Shown one piece after another: positions 8,414-17,450 of a stretch of 64,000 nucleotides of DNA (positions within the stretch are counted from its first letter, which is position 1; each line of letters starts with the position of its first letter). The position numbers and the translations under genes were made by a program. The DNA lies in the NCBI RefSeq assembly GCF_023555055.1, contig NZ_JAMJPL010000005.1, positions 124,001 through 188,000 on the forward strand. Reading direction: 5' to 3'. The DNA comes from Marinobacter sp. ATCH36 (GTDB lineage Bacteria; Pseudomonadota; Gammaproteobacteria; Pseudomonadales; Oleiphilaceae). The notes beneath the pieces were generated by a model. The model did not search any database. It saw only the letters and a list, made by a program, of their open reading frames with translations, and was not told the DNA's origin.

Positions 8414-8893
8414 TTAGTCGAAAAAACCTTCCTCACGGGCAATCAAAAGCAAAGCGTAAACGCCGTTTTCAGGTAGCTGGGGTTCCAGGCCTTCGTCTGA
8501 CAGCAGTTGGCGACGGCGATCGTCCAGTTCCTCTCTGGAAAGAGTGGTGATAAGTTCTTCCACACCGGCGATTTCGAAGGGTGCGTCCATACTCACTGCG
8601 GTAAAGATCAGGTCCACCAGAGTTTCATCCGGGTCCAAACCGTCGACGTAAACGGTCTGGTCGGGCAGGTCCTGGTGTAATTCCTGGGCCAGCTCAATCA
8701 GCGGCACGCCCTGTTCTTCCAGATAAAGCAGGTCAATGTCACCCAGGTCGCCGTCTTCCGGTATCCACTCGTCGGCCGGGGCAATGACGACGGTTTTCAT
8801 CTGCCCGTCGTCAAGCGACCAGGCCATGGCCACTGGAAACAATGTGTCGTCGGTCTGGCAGTATTCGATATCAAGAAAACGTGGTGCAGGCAA
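8414..8893 (-). CDS. Conserved hypothetical, possibly degenerate RNase H-fold exonuclease
   Basis: An acidic protein of about 159 residues. I prefer the TTG start at 8893 (LPAPRFLDIEYCQTDD), because GGAGAG sits just upstream and the longer frame to 8983 would run across the promoter region of the divergent aminopeptidase gene. The N-terminal FLDIEYCQTDDTLFPVAMAWSL resembles the first strand of DnaQ-like 3'-5' exonucleases (Asp-x-Glu), and VYVDGLDPDETLVDLIF resembles the second motif region. The later His/Asp motif is not obvious, so catalytic activity is doubtful. No signal peptide or membrane segment. Function unknown. Confidence 0.7.
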   Translation of the reverse strand: MPAPRFLDIEYCQTDDTLFPVAMAWSLDDGQMKTVVIAPADEWIPEDGDLGDIDLLYLEEQGVPLIELAQELHQDLPDQTVYVDGLDPDETLVDLIFTAVSMDAPFEIAGVEELITTLSREELDDRRRQLLSDEGLEPQLPENGVYALLLIAREEGFFD

Positions 8894-9005
8894 TGTACAC
8901 TCTCCGGGTAGCCGGGCCGCACTCAGGCAGCCGTTTTGTACGGATATGACGTCGGGCGCCATCATGCCATACTGGCGCCGCAATTATCAGTTTATCAGGG
9001 ACATC

Positions 9006-10298
9006 ATGGAACACGCCGAATTTAACAACCATTTGCTCGAATTTCTGAATGCTTCACCCACACCATGGCACGCTGTTGCGACTATGAAGCAACGGCTGGA
9101 TGAGGCCGGCTTCAAAACTCTGGACGAGAGGGAGGACTGGAATCTGGAAGCGGGGCAGGGCTACTACGCCATCCGCAATGGCTCGTCCATTGTCGCGTTC
9201 CGGACAGGCCGCCGGGACGCCGCTGAGGCCGGCATTCGCATGGTAGGCGCACACACCGACAGTCCGTGCCTGAAGGTAAAGCCGAACCCGGAACTGCGCC
9301 GCAAGGGCTTTTTTCAACTGGGCGTGGAAGTCTACGGTGGAGTACTCCTTAACCCCTGGTTTGACCGGGACCTGTCCCTGGCCGGGCGAGTCACCTATGT
9401 GGATGAATCCGGCCGCGTGAATGACACGCTGGTGGATTTCCGCAAAGCCGTGGCCTACATCCCCAGCCTGGCAATCCATCTGGACCGGGAAGCCAACAGC
9501 AACCGCACGGTGAATCCCCAGACCGATCTGCCGCCGGTGCTGATGCAGGTGCCGGAGGATGACACTACCCGCTTTGCCGATCTGCTTGTCGAGCAGATGG
9601 CTGAGGAACAGCCGGGCATCAGCGTTCGCAAGGTTCTGGGTTATGAGCTGGGTTTCTACGATGCCCAGCCAGCGTCAATCGTGGGTCTTCGTGAGGAATT
9701 TATTGCCTCGGCAAGGCTCGACAACCTGCTGAGCTGCTACATCGGGCTGCAGGCGCTGATCGAGTCTTCAGGTGAAGAGCCGGCTTTGCTGGTATGCAAT
9801 GACCATGAGGAGGTGGGCAGTATGTCCGCTGAAGGTGCCCAGGGGCCCTTTTTGTCCGCAGTTCTGGACCGCTGGTGTGGCAAAGGCCGCGCCCGTGCCA
9901 TTGCGCGCTCCATGATGATCTCTGCCGACAATGCCCACGGCGTTCACCCCAACTATCTGGACAGGCATGATGAGAACCACGGCCCCATCCTGAACCAGGG
10001 GCCGGTAATCAAGGTCAATCACAACCAGCGCTATGCCACCAACAGTCGCTCAGCCGCATTGTATCGCCACATCAGTGATGAACTGGACTTGCCATACCAG
10101 ACCTTTGTAGTGCGCAGCGATATGGGGTGCGGTAGTACCATTGGCCCGCTGACCGCCGGAAATCTGGGAGTGACAACTCTGGATATAGGGGTGCCGCAGT
10201 TCGGTATGCATTCTATTCGGGAAATGGCCGGAACCAGGGATAGCGTAACGCTGTTCAGGGTGCTGCGGGAGTTTATGCAGCGAGGGGAAGTGCTGTAA
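9006..10298 (+). CDS. apeB: M18 family aminopeptidase
   Basis: A 430-residue cytoplasmic zinc aminopeptidase of the aspartyl-aminopeptidase family M18 (family length about 430). Start ATG 9006 (MEHAEFNNHLLEFLNASPTPWHAV) has AGGG upstream and gives the canonical N-terminus; the frame opening at 8736 is non-coding extension. Metal ligands are visible in MVGAHTDSPCLKVKPNPE, in the NDHEEVGSMSAEGAQGP segment (Glu base and Glu ligand), in MISADNAHGVHPNY, and in the C-terminal VPQFGMHSIREM. It is divergent from the hypothetical gene and its stop lies one base from the end of the tRNA-Asn gene on the other strand. Confidence 0.95.
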   Translation: MEHAEFNNHLLEFLNASPTPWHAVATMKQRLDEAGFKTLDEREDWNLEAGQGYYAIRNGSSIVAFRTGRRDAAEAGIRMVGAHTDSPCLKVKPNPELRRKGFFQLGVEVYGGVLLNPWFDRDLSLAGRVTYVDESGRVNDTLVDFRKAVAYIPSLAIHLDREANSNRTVNPQTDLPPVLMQVPEDDTTRFADLLVEQMAEEQPGISVRKVLGYELGFYDAQPASIVGLREEFIASARLDNLLSCYIGLQALIESSGEEPALLVCNDHEEVGSMSAEGAQGPFLSAVLDRWCGKGRARAIARSMMISADNAHGVHPNYLDRHDENHGPILNQGPVIKVNHNQRYATNSRSAALYRHISDELDLPYQTFVVRSDMGCGSTIGPLTAGNLGVTTLDIGVPQFGMHSIREMAGTRDSVTLFRVLREFMQRGEVL

Positions 10299-10299
10299 G

Positions 10300-10375
10300 T
10301 GGCTCCCCGAGCTGGGCTCGAACCAGCGACAAACGGATTAACAGTCCGTTGCTCTACCAACTGAGCTATCGGGGA
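10300..10375 (-). tRNA. tRNA-Asn (anticodon GTT)
   Basis: Read on the minus strand, the 76-base sequence starts TCCCCGATAGCTCAGTTGG, has an anticodon arm ACGGACTGTTAATCCGT with GTT flanked by U and A, and a GCTGGTTCGAGCCCAGC T-arm. The acceptor stem TCCCCGA/TCGGGGA pairs fully and is followed by G and an encoded CCA. It closely resembles E. coli tRNA-Asn. It lies 3' to 3' against the aminopeptidase gene with one base between. Confidence 0.97.
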
Positions 10376-10448
10376 ACAAAGTCGGAATGGCGCGCATGAT
10401 AGGGGCTTTCCCTGTTGGCGTCAAGCCCATGAATTGGAAGGTTAAATT

Positions 10449-11414
10449 TTGTACTATCACTTCCTCGACTACAAACCACCTCTCTGGTTGCGTAATGGCC
10501 ATATCCAGTCGGTGTGGCCTTCACTGTTCCGCAAGGTGGCTCTGGCAGAGCCGGAACGGGAAGTGTTGGCCACCGATGACAACGACGAGTTGCACCTGGA
10601 CTGGTATCGTCAGGGCAGTGACCGGCTGGCGGTGTTGTCCCATGGCCTGGAAGGACATAGCCGTCGCCCTTACATGCTGGGTCTGGCACGTGCGTTATTC
10701 AACGATGGTTGGGATGTGCTGGCCTGGAATTTCCGCTCCTGCGGTGGCGTCATGAACCATCAGCCACGCTTCTATCACAGCGGTGCGACAGGCGACCTGG
10801 ACCGGGTCGTGAAACATGGCCTCGGGCAAGGGTATAAAACAGCGTTTCTCTCCGGCTTCAGTATGGGCGGCAATCTTACCCTGCTTTACCTGGGGCAGCA
10901 GTCAGAGCGGGTGGACAGCCGCATCTGCGGAGCCGTTACCTATTCCGTACCCTGTGATCTCGCCGGCAGTGCCGATACGCTGGCTTTGCCCAGTCGACGC
11001 ATTTACATGCAGCGATTCTTGCGGGACCTGCAGGTGAAGATGGAAGAAAAATCGAAGCGGTTCCCGGACCTCATTGATACAGAGGGCTTTGAAAGTATTC
11101 GTAGTTTCCATGAATTTGATGATCGGTACACAGCGACGCTGCATGGTTTCCGGGATGCACAGGATTATTGGGCGAGCTGTTCGGCACTCTGGAAGCTGAA
11201 AGATATTCGCGTGCCATCGCTTGTGGTCAATGCCGCTGATGACCCGTTTCTGTCGCGGCAGTGTTTTCCCGAATCCCGCGAGCAACTCGGGCCATACGTG
11301 CGGCTGGAATCACCACGGTGGGGTGGGCATGTCGGCTTTGTCGAACGTGCCCGGGATGGCTATTACTGGTCGGAGCGCCGTGCCGTGGCGCAGGCAAGGG
11401 CTCTGTTGGTATAG
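10449..11414 (+). CDS. YheT-family alpha/beta hydrolase
   Basis: A 321-residue cytoplasmic alpha/beta hydrolase of the YheT/ABHD1-3 family, probable carboxylesterase of unknown substrate. Family features are the N-terminal WLRNGHIQSVWPSLFRK, LSHGLEGHSRRPYM (oxyanion strand), FRSCGGVMNHQPRFYHSG, the nucleophile elbow GFSMGGNL, VVNAADDPFL and the catalytic His in WGGHVGFV. The start is TTG 10449 (MYYHFLDYKPPLWL), supported by GGAAGG eight bases upstream and by N-terminal similarity to YheT. The gene stands between tRNA-Asn and the convergent tesA. Confidence 0.92.
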   Translation: MYYHFLDYKPPLWLRNGHIQSVWPSLFRKVALAEPEREVLATDDNDELHLDWYRQGSDRLAVLSHGLEGHSRRPYMLGLARALFNDGWDVLAWNFRSCGGVMNHQPRFYHSGATGDLDRVVKHGLGQGYKTAFLSGFSMGGNLTLLYLGQQSERVDSRICGAVTYSVPCDLAGSADTLALPSRRIYMQRFLRDLQVKMEEKSKRFPDLIDTEGFESIRSFHEFDDRYTATLHGFRDAQDYWASCSALWKLKDIRVPSLVVNAADDPFLSRQCFPESREQLGPYVRLESPRWGGHVGFVERARDGYYWSERRAVAQARALLV

Positions 11415-11424
11415 GCCAGAGTGG

Positions 11425-12057
11425 TTACTGGCGCAGCATGGGCTCCAGCACCGGCCAGACATTATCGAGTAACTGGCCCTGTGCCTCTGCTGTCGGATGA
11501 ATATCGTCGTCCTGCATCATGCCTTCCTGGTCGTAGATACCATCGAGGAAGAAAGGTACCAGCTCGGTCTCCTGTTCCTCCGCCAGTTCCGGATAGATTT
11601 CTGCGAAGGCGCTGGTATACCGCTGGCCATAATTCGGAGGAATCTGCATGCCCACGAGCAACGCCCTGGCACCGGCCTCATTGACCTGTTCAATCATGCC
11701 GGAGAGGTTGCGGCGAATGACCTCAGGCGGGAAACCCCGAAGGCCATCGTTGCCCCCGAGTTCGATTATGACAATGTCTGGCTCGTTTTCATTCAGCAGT
11801 CTGGGCAGGCGCCGCAGGCCACCATCGGTGGTTTCTCCGCTTATGCTGGCGTTCACCACCTGCCACTGATCAAGGCCTTCTGCGTCGAGTCGCTGCTTCA
11901 GAAGGGCAACCCAGGCTTCCTCGGTCTGCACGCCGTATGCTGCACTGAGGCTGTCACCAAAAATCATCAGTGTGTTCTGGCTGGCCTGCGCTTGCACACC
12001 GACACAAATTAAAGCGACGAAAACTATTGATCTCAGGCGTAAAAATACCGTATGCAT
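11425..12057 (-). CDS. tesA: Periplasmic thioesterase I / lysophospholipase L1-type arylesterase
   Basis: A 210-residue GDSL hydrolase with a Sec signal peptide (hydrophobic residues 9-24, cleavage near QAQA-SQ), so periplasmic. The SGNH blocks are all visible: FGDSLSAAYG (Ser nucleophile), ASISGETTDGG (Gly), ELGGNDGLRG (Asn) and DDIHPTAEAQ (Asp/His). It would hydrolyse acyl-CoA, arylesters and lysophospholipids, as TesA of E. coli and P. aeruginosa does. It is divergent from a YbbA-type ABC gene 38 bp away, an arrangement conserved in many proteobacteria that suggests a joint role in lipid or lipoprotein handling. Confidence 0.95.
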   Translation of the reverse strand: MHTVFLRLRSIVFVALICVGVQAQASQNTLMIFGDSLSAAYGVQTEEAWVALLKQRLDAEGLDQWQVVNASISGETTDGGLRRLPRLLNENEPDIVIIELGGNDGLRGFPPEVIRRNLSGMIEQVNEAGARALLVGMQIPPNYGQRYTSAFAEIYPELAEEQETELVPFFLDGIYDQEGMMQDDDIHPTAEAQGQLLDNVWPVLEPMLRQ

Positions 12058-12095
12058 AGAGTAGTTGATTCCAATAAACCCGTTGTGGAGAACCC

Positions 12096-12830
12096 GTGAG
12101 CGACCTAAGTGAGCACCAATCGGATAGTCAGCGCACCATCCTGAAAGTCAGTGACCTGACCCATAAGGTTAGCCTTGAGACTGATACGTTGACGATCTTG
12201 CAGGGGGTCAGTCTGGAAATCAACCGCGGTGAGTCGGTAGCGATCGTCGGGCGCTCTGGTTCTGGCAAGACTACCTTGCTTGGTCTGTTGGCCGGGCTTG
12301 ATACGCCCTCGGCGGGCACGGTTGAGCTTGATGGTTCGGTGATCAGCCAACTCAGTGAGGATGAGCGGGCGAAACTCCGCTCCCGCCGGGTCGGCTTTGT
12401 ATTCCAGTCGTTCCAGCTGTTGCCGGCCCTGACGGCGCTGGAAAATGTCATGCTGCCACTGGAGCTTGGCGGTTTTGACAGCCCGCAGGCAAAGGCACGG
12501 GAACTTCTGGAGCGGGTAGGTCTTGGTGAGCGGCTTTACCACACGCCCCGACAGCTTTCCGGTGGTGAGCAACAGCGGGTTGCCATCGCGCGGGCGTTCG
12601 CCTCGGAACCCGCCATCCTGTTTGCGGATGAGCCGACAGGCAATCTCGATAACCGCACGGGTGCCGATGTATCGGATCTTCTGATGACACTGAATCGTGA
12701 GCAGGGTACTACTTTGGTAATGGTCACCCATGATGAGCGACTTGCCGCCCGCTGCGCCCGCCAGTTCAATATCGAAGCCGGTGTCCTGACGGAGCCTTCC
12801 ATCGTGGAACAGCCGGAAGCGGTGAACTGA
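12096..12830 (+). CDS. YbbA-type ABC transporter ATP-binding protein
   Basis: A 244-residue ATPase of the LolD/MacB-like subgroup. Walker A is GRSGSGKTTL, the Q-loop FVFQSFQLLP, the signature LSGGEQQRVAIARA and Walker B ILFADEPTGNLD, followed by VTHDERLA. The start is GTG 12096 after GTGGAG. The stop overlaps the ATG of the permease gene by one base, so the two are translationally coupled. With the divergent tesA this forms the conserved tesA-ybbA-ybbP locus. The substrate is unknown; a part in lipid or lipoprotein extraction is inferred only from the neighbour. Confidence 0.94.
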   Translation: MSDLSEHQSDSQRTILKVSDLTHKVSLETDTLTILQGVSLEINRGESVAIVGRSGSGKTTLLGLLAGLDTPSAGTVELDGSVISQLSEDERAKLRSRRVGFVFQSFQLLPALTALENVMLPLELGGFDSPQAKARELLERVGLGERLYHTPRQLSGGEQQRVAIARAFASEPAILFADEPTGNLDNRTGADVSDLLMTLNREQGTTLVMVTHDERLAARCARQFNIEAGVLTEPSIVEQPEAVN

Positions 12831-15316
12831 TGGCAGCGTCAAAGAAGTTAATGTCAGTCAGGCGCGATTGGCGTGAGAGGGACGTTCGTGTTGTTCTGTC
12901 AGCTCTGATTATTGCCGTCGCCACTGTTGCCACTATTGCCCTGTTTGCGAGCCAGTTACAGCGCACACTGGTGTCGTCTGCCAGCTCCTTCCTCGCCGCA
13001 GACCGGCAACTGGAAGCAGAGAATGGTCGCCCCATCCCGGAAGACTGGATGAAGGAAGCCGAACAGCGGGGCCTGGAAACCGCCCGTATGGTCGAGTTTT
13101 CCACCATGGTTTACGGCGCCGACAATTTTCAGCTGGTTTCGATCAAGGCGGTCGATAACGGATACCCGCTGCGCGGACAGGTCGAGTACCAGCAGGGTAC
13201 GGATGCACCGAGGCAGACAGTCGGGCACGGGCCGGGCCCCGGAGAGGTGTGGGTGAATCCGCGCCTGTTGCGGTTACTGGAACTGGAACTTGGCGACAGC
13301 CTGGAGGTGGGGAATAAGGCATTGACCATCGACGGCTTGCTGGTTCGTGAGCCGGATGGTGGCTTCCGTATGTCCTCGCTGGCACCACGGGTGATGATGC
13401 ACGTGGATGATGTGGAATCCACCGGGGTGATTCAGGAAGGCAGCCGGGTAGAGTATGTGTACCTGTTTGCCGGTGAAGAGCCTGCCCTGAACAACTACTA
13501 CAGTTGGTTGCAACCACAGCTGGAACCCAGTCATGAGTGGGAGGGGGTGCGCGATGGCGAGACCTTTTCCGAGTCGCTTGAGCGCGCCGAGCGCTTCCTG
13601 CTTCTGGGCGGCAGCCTGGCGGTGATGCTGGCGGCGGTTGCTGTTGCGGTGGCCAGCCGCCAGTACGCGCTGTCCCAGAGAGATACCGTTGCGTTGCTTA
13701 AAACCCTGGGTGTGAGTAGCAAGGGAATTGGCCGGTTGTACATTCGCCGTCTGGCCCTCTGGGGCATCGTTGGCGCCATCGGAGGACTGCTGGTAGCCTT
13801 GCCCCTCTATTGGCTGCTGTCCAGTGTGCTGGGGGATGTTCTGGATCAGCAAATTGACTATCAACTGGACCCCAACGCGCTGGCACCAGCACTGTTGACG
13901 GCGCTGGTCTCACTGTTTGCCTTTGCCTATCCGCCCATTCGCCGACTGCGCAATGTACCGGCGATGCGAGTGTTGCGAAGCCAGCCGGGTGAATCCGGCC
14001 GTGAAGCCCTTCCGGACCTTGTTATTGCGGTAGTAGCCGTATTCGGGTTGGTATGGATGTATGCCCGCGAGGTTTCACTGGTGCTGTCTTTGCTGGGCGG
14101 CCTTGCGTTGCTGCTGGGAACGCTGGCATTACTGGGATGGCTGCTGGTCAGTACCCTGCGCAGAATCAGCGGTGGTGGCAATGCCTGGAGGCTTGCACTA
14201 GTCGGGTTGTATCGCCATCGCCGCGCGAGTCTGTCCCAGATAGCCGTATTTGCCATGACACTAATGCTGGCGGCCACGTTGATTCTGGTCAGGACATCAT
14301 TGTTGGACGACTGGCAGGCGCAGTTGCCGGAGGACACCCCGAACCACTTCCTGATCAATATCGCTCCACAGGCAGTTGAAGACGTTGACGACTTCTGGGC
14401 CGAGCGTGGGCATCCCCTGGAGCAATTGTACCCGATGGTCCGTGGCCGGCTTACCGAGCTGAACGGACAGCCTGTCAAGGAGGCGGTCACCAAGGAAGAG
14501 AGCGTAGGGGCTCTGAACCGTGAGCTCAACCTGACCTGGATGGATACTCTGCCGGAAGACAATGAGATTGTGGCAGGACAATGGTTCGAGTCCGGACAGA
14601 CGGACGGTGTGTCCATTGAGGCAGAACTGGCGGGTAAACTCGGGGTTAATGTGGGTGATGAACTGGGTTTCACCATTGGTTCGGACAAGGTGACTGAAAC
14701 CGTGACCAGTATCCGCACTGTTCAGTGGGACAGTATGAAGCCCAACTTCTATATGGCATTTCCACCGGGAGGCGGGCTGGAAGACATGCCCGCAACCTGG
14801 ATTACCGCTTTTTTCCTTCCATCGGACATGAAAGCGGAACTCAATGAATTTTCCCGCAGCTTCCCTACGGTCTCGGTGCTGGAGATCGACCATGTAATTG
14901 AACGCATTCAGGAGATCGTACGGCAGGTTACCCAGGCGATCGAAGCCATACTGGCGTTGATTCTGGCTGCGGCACTGGTGGTAATGGCAGCGGTAGTCAG
15001 TGCCACCATGCAGGACCGGCAAAGGGAGGGTGCGCTGCTACGAACCCTGGGCGGCAGGCAGTCTCTGCTGGTGAGAAGCACCATGCTGGAATTCGCTCTG
15101 CTGGGTTTCTTTGCCGGCGTGCTCGGGGTTGCGGCGGCGGAAGGCGCTGTCTGGGCGCTGCAGTTCAGGATGTTTGAAGGGAAGTTCCGCTGGCACTGGC
15201 AGGCCATTCTGCCAATTCCGCTGATCAGCGCCCTGGTATTGGCGCTGTTTGGTCGCTGGCAGTTGAAACCAGTGCTGAGTGTCTCACCGATGCTGTTGTT
15301 GAGGCGTCTGGAATAG
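12830..15316 (+). CDS. YbbP-type ABC transporter permease, FtsX/MacB superfamily
   Basis: An 828-residue inner-membrane permease. It has one N-terminal membrane helix (about residues 22-42), a large periplasmic domain, then a first FtsX domain (helices between about 255 and 390), extra helices around 400-460 and 465-495, a second periplasmic domain, and a second FtsX domain at the C-terminus (about 700-815). This double-FtsX layout is that of YbbP of E. coli. The repeated motif LLKTLGVS / LLRTLGGR at the coupling-helix position occurs once in each half. It pairs with the upstream ATPase. Confidence 0.93.
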   Translation: MAASKKLMSVRRDWRERDVRVVLSALIIAVATVATIALFASQLQRTLVSSASSFLAADRQLEAENGRPIPEDWMKEAEQRGLETARMVEFSTMVYGADNFQLVSIKAVDNGYPLRGQVEYQQGTDAPRQTVGHGPGPGEVWVNPRLLRLLELELGDSLEVGNKALTIDGLLVREPDGGFRMSSLAPRVMMHVDDVESTGVIQEGSRVEYVYLFAGEEPALNNYYSWLQPQLEPSHEWEGVRDGETFSESLERAERFLLLGGSLAVMLAAVAVAVASRQYALSQRDTVALLKTLGVSSKGIGRLYIRRLALWGIVGAIGGLLVALPLYWLLSSVLGDVLDQQIDYQLDPNALAPALLTALVSLFAFAYPPIRRLRNVPAMRVLRSQPGESGREALPDLVIAVVAVFGLVWMYAREVSLVLSLLGGLALLLGTLALLGWLLVSTLRRISGGGNAWRLALVGLYRHRRASLSQIAVFAMTLMLAATLILVRTSLLDDWQAQLPEDTPNHFLINIAPQAVEDVDDFWAERGHPLEQLYPMVRGRLTELNGQPVKEAVTKEESVGALNRELNLTWMDTLPEDNEIVAGQWFESGQTDGVSIEAELAGKLGVNVGDELGFTIGSDKVTETVTSIRTVQWDSMKPNFYMAFPPGGGLEDMPATWITAFFLPSDMKAELNEFSRSFPTVSVLEIDHVIERIQEIVRQVTQAIEAILALILAAALVVMAAVVSATMQDRQREGALLRTLGGRQSLLVRSTMLEFALLGFFAGVLGVAAAEGAVWALQFRMFEGKFRWHWQAILPIPLISALVLALFGRWQLKPVLSVSPMLLLRRLE

Positions 15317-15356
15317 TGCAGCCTCCCCGGGCAAGCACTTGGAACAGCAGGGGGAG

Positions 15357-16166
15357 TTAGCGATAGTTGGCGAGAATCTTATCCAGCTCGCCATTCTCCC
15401 TCATGGCCTCAAGCTCGCGGTTAAAGGCGTTGGCAAAACTCGCCCAGTCTTTTCGGAGCATCAAGCGAAAACCGTATTGGCTCAGTTTTGCTGAACTGGT
15501 ACGGAATTCGTTCTGCATGTTTTCGTTACGCAGGATCCACCTGCCAACCAATTGGTCTGCAACCGCTGCGTCCATTTCGTCTCCGTGAAGCACGTATCTG
15601 AACATGTCTTTGTCACGGGAAACATCAAAACGCCTGATTTTGCCTGACGCAAAATGGGGCTCCAACGCAGGGTAGTGATAGCCAAGATGCGTAACCACTG
15701 TGAGTGAAAACAGGTCCTCGGGCACTTCAAACTCCAGGTTGGAGTTTTTGGGCACGAACAGTACTTCCTCAATATCCACTATGGGATCCGTAAAGGCGAA
15801 CTGATCAGGGTTATCCGTCCACTCCTTTGCGCGAGTTGTGGCGTCGATATAGCCTTCAACAAGCATCTGGTCCACGCGTTTGCGAGGCACCTTTTCAGCA
15901 ATAACCCGATAGTCCAGTCGGTCCGCAATCTCAGTGACGACATCCCACATGATACCGGACTGTTTTCCATTGTCGCTGATCAGGTAGGGTGGGTAGCCAT
16001 TGGGAGAGATATTAAACCGGAACGACCGTTCTGCCTCCTGTGCAGAAGCGTGGTCAGTGGCGACTACACAGGTTGCTGGCAGCAACGAAAAAGCAAACGC
16101 CAGAGAGGCGATGACTGTCGGCAGAGGCCGGCTGGGTGATGCGTTGCGCATAGATGTAAGGCTCAT
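15357..16166 (-). CDS. Periplasmic amino-acid-type substrate-binding protein (family 3)
   Basis: A 269-residue exported protein with a signal peptide (hydrophobic stretch about residues 15-35). The mature part is a type II periplasmic-binding fold: FRFNISPNGYPPYLISDNGKQSGIMWDVVTEIADRL is the opening lobe, and MLVEGYIDATTRAKEWTDNP and YVLHGDEMDAAVADQLVGRW are typical hinge stretches. No permease or ATPase gene adjoins it, so it may be an orphan binding protein or a sensor-type protein rather than part of a transporter. It has no strong ribosome-binding site; MRNASPS five codons later is an alternative start. Confidence 0.85.
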   Translation of the reverse strand: MSLTSMRNASPSRPLPTVIASLAFAFSLLPATCVVATDHASAQEAERSFRFNISPNGYPPYLISDNGKQSGIMWDVVTEIADRLDYRVIAEKVPRKRVDQMLVEGYIDATTRAKEWTDNPDQFAFTDPIVDIEEVLFVPKNSNLEFEVPEDLFSLTVVTHLGYHYPALEPHFASGKIRRFDVSRDKDMFRYVLHGDEMDAAVADQLVGRWILRNENMQNEFRTSSAKLSQYGFRLMLRKDWASFANAFNRELEAMRENGELDKILANYR

Positions 16167-16262
16167 AATTCATATTAAGAACTAATCCGGCTACATCCCT
16201 GCCAGCGAGAAAGAATTGTCACTTGTTCCCGTGCTGATTTCAATGATTTGATTGGAATGTTT

Positions 16263-17450
16263 TTACGCCCAGGCTTTTTTCAGAACGGCTCGGGCATCTT
16301 CCAGAGTTACCTCTTTCGGATTGAACATCATGGACCCGTCATCCATGGCCAACTCGGCGATGGTATCCAGCTGGTGCTCTTCCACGCTGCCGGTTTCCTT
16401 GAGGGTGCGCGGAAGTTTGCAACGTTTGAAAAGTTCATCCCGCAGCTTGCGAAGGGCAGAAATACTGGCCTCTGCGCGGCGGTTGCCCGGTGTAGCAGCA
16501 TAAACTTCCGGGCCCTCGAGATAAAGCAGGAGTTCTCCCAGGGGGCCCCGTATTGTCTCCAGATTGTATTCCAGAACGTAAGGCAGATACAGGCTCATAC
16601 AGAGCCCGTGGGGCAGGTGACAGATGGCGCCCGTAGCGTGTCCTAGGGCATGAACCAGTCCTACCATGGAGTTGGAGAAGGCAATGCCGGCCATGGTCGA
16701 GGCTTGCGCCAGTTCCAGCCGGTTATCGCTGTCCTTCGGGTTGTCCATTACCTTCAACAGGGACTGACTGATTTTCTTGATAGCCGCCGTTGCGTAGGCA
16801 TCGCTGAGCGGGTTCTTCGCCATGCAGGTGAACGCTTCCGTGGCATGGGTCATGGCGTCCATGGCGGTGGCCGCGGTTATGTGCGGTGGTAATGTCAGGG
16901 TCATCCGCGGGTCAATTACCGCAGCATTGGGTAGCAGAAACGATGACGTAAAGGGCAGTTTTACAGACTTGGCGGTGTCGGTGATCACCGCAACCGACGT
17001 AACTTCGGATCCGGTGCCGGCAGTAGTTGGAACAACAAGGAATGGCTTCAATGGGTGCTTGATGATGCCCGCACCGCTGTATTCGGCAATGTTGTCGCCA
17101 CCTTCCGACACCAGGATGTTCACGGCCTTGGCGGTATCAATGGCGGAGCCACCACCCACAGCAATGAGAGAGTCGCACTTTTCGCGCCGATAGATACCAG
17201 CAATGTCCTTGACCACCCCGGTAGAGGAATCCGGCGGGACATCATCATAAATACTGATAATTTCCAGGCCGCTCTCTTCGCAGGCAGCAAGCACGGGGTC
17301 GAGCAGGCCGGCGGCGCGCACGCCCTTGTCGGTCACGATCATCGGGCGTTTGGCGCCCAGGCCGGTCAGTTCGTAGGGAATATGTTCCAGCGCCGCTTTG
17401 CCGGCAATTACCTTAACCGGGCAGAAAAACTCATAGTATTGATTGGTCAT
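16263..17450 (-). CDS. Iron-containing alcohol dehydrogenase
   Basis: A 395-residue group III (Fe-dependent) alcohol dehydrogenase, NAD(P)+-linked. The nucleotide-binding motif is SLIAVGGGSAIDTAKAV; metal ligands lie in DAMTHATEAF and GLVHALGHATGAICHLPHG. Length and motifs match the AdhB/YqhD-like family. The substrate is not predictable; in hydrocarbon-degrading marine bacteria such enzymes often oxidise alkanols. Its ATG shares one base with the stop (TAATG) of the upstream hypothetical gene, so the two form a translationally coupled operon. Confidence 0.94.
   Translation of the reverse strand: MTNQYYEFFCPVKVIAGKAALEHIPYELTGLGAKRPMIVTDKGVRAAGLLDPVLAACEESGLEIISIYDDVPPDSSTGVVKDIAGIYRREKCDSLIAVGGGSAIDTAKAVNILVSEGGDNIAEYSGAGIIKHPLKPFLVVPTTAGTGSEVTSVAVITDTAKSVKLPFTSSFLLPNAAVIDPRMTLTLPPHITAATAMDAMTHATEAFTCMAKNPLSDAYATAAIKKISQSLLKVMDNPKDSDNRLELAQASTMAGIAFSNSMVGLVHALGHATGAICHLPHGLCMSLYLPYVLEYNLETIRGPLGELLLYLEGPEVYAATPGNRRAEASISALRKLRDELFKRCKLPRTLKETGSVEEHQLDTIAELAMDDGSMMFNPKEVTLEDARAVLKKAWA

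Noticed and set aside
8736..9005. N-terminal extension of the M18 aminopeptidase
   Set aside because: The 90 extra codons run antisense to another gene; the ATG at 9006 has a ribosome-binding site and gives the family N-terminus and length.
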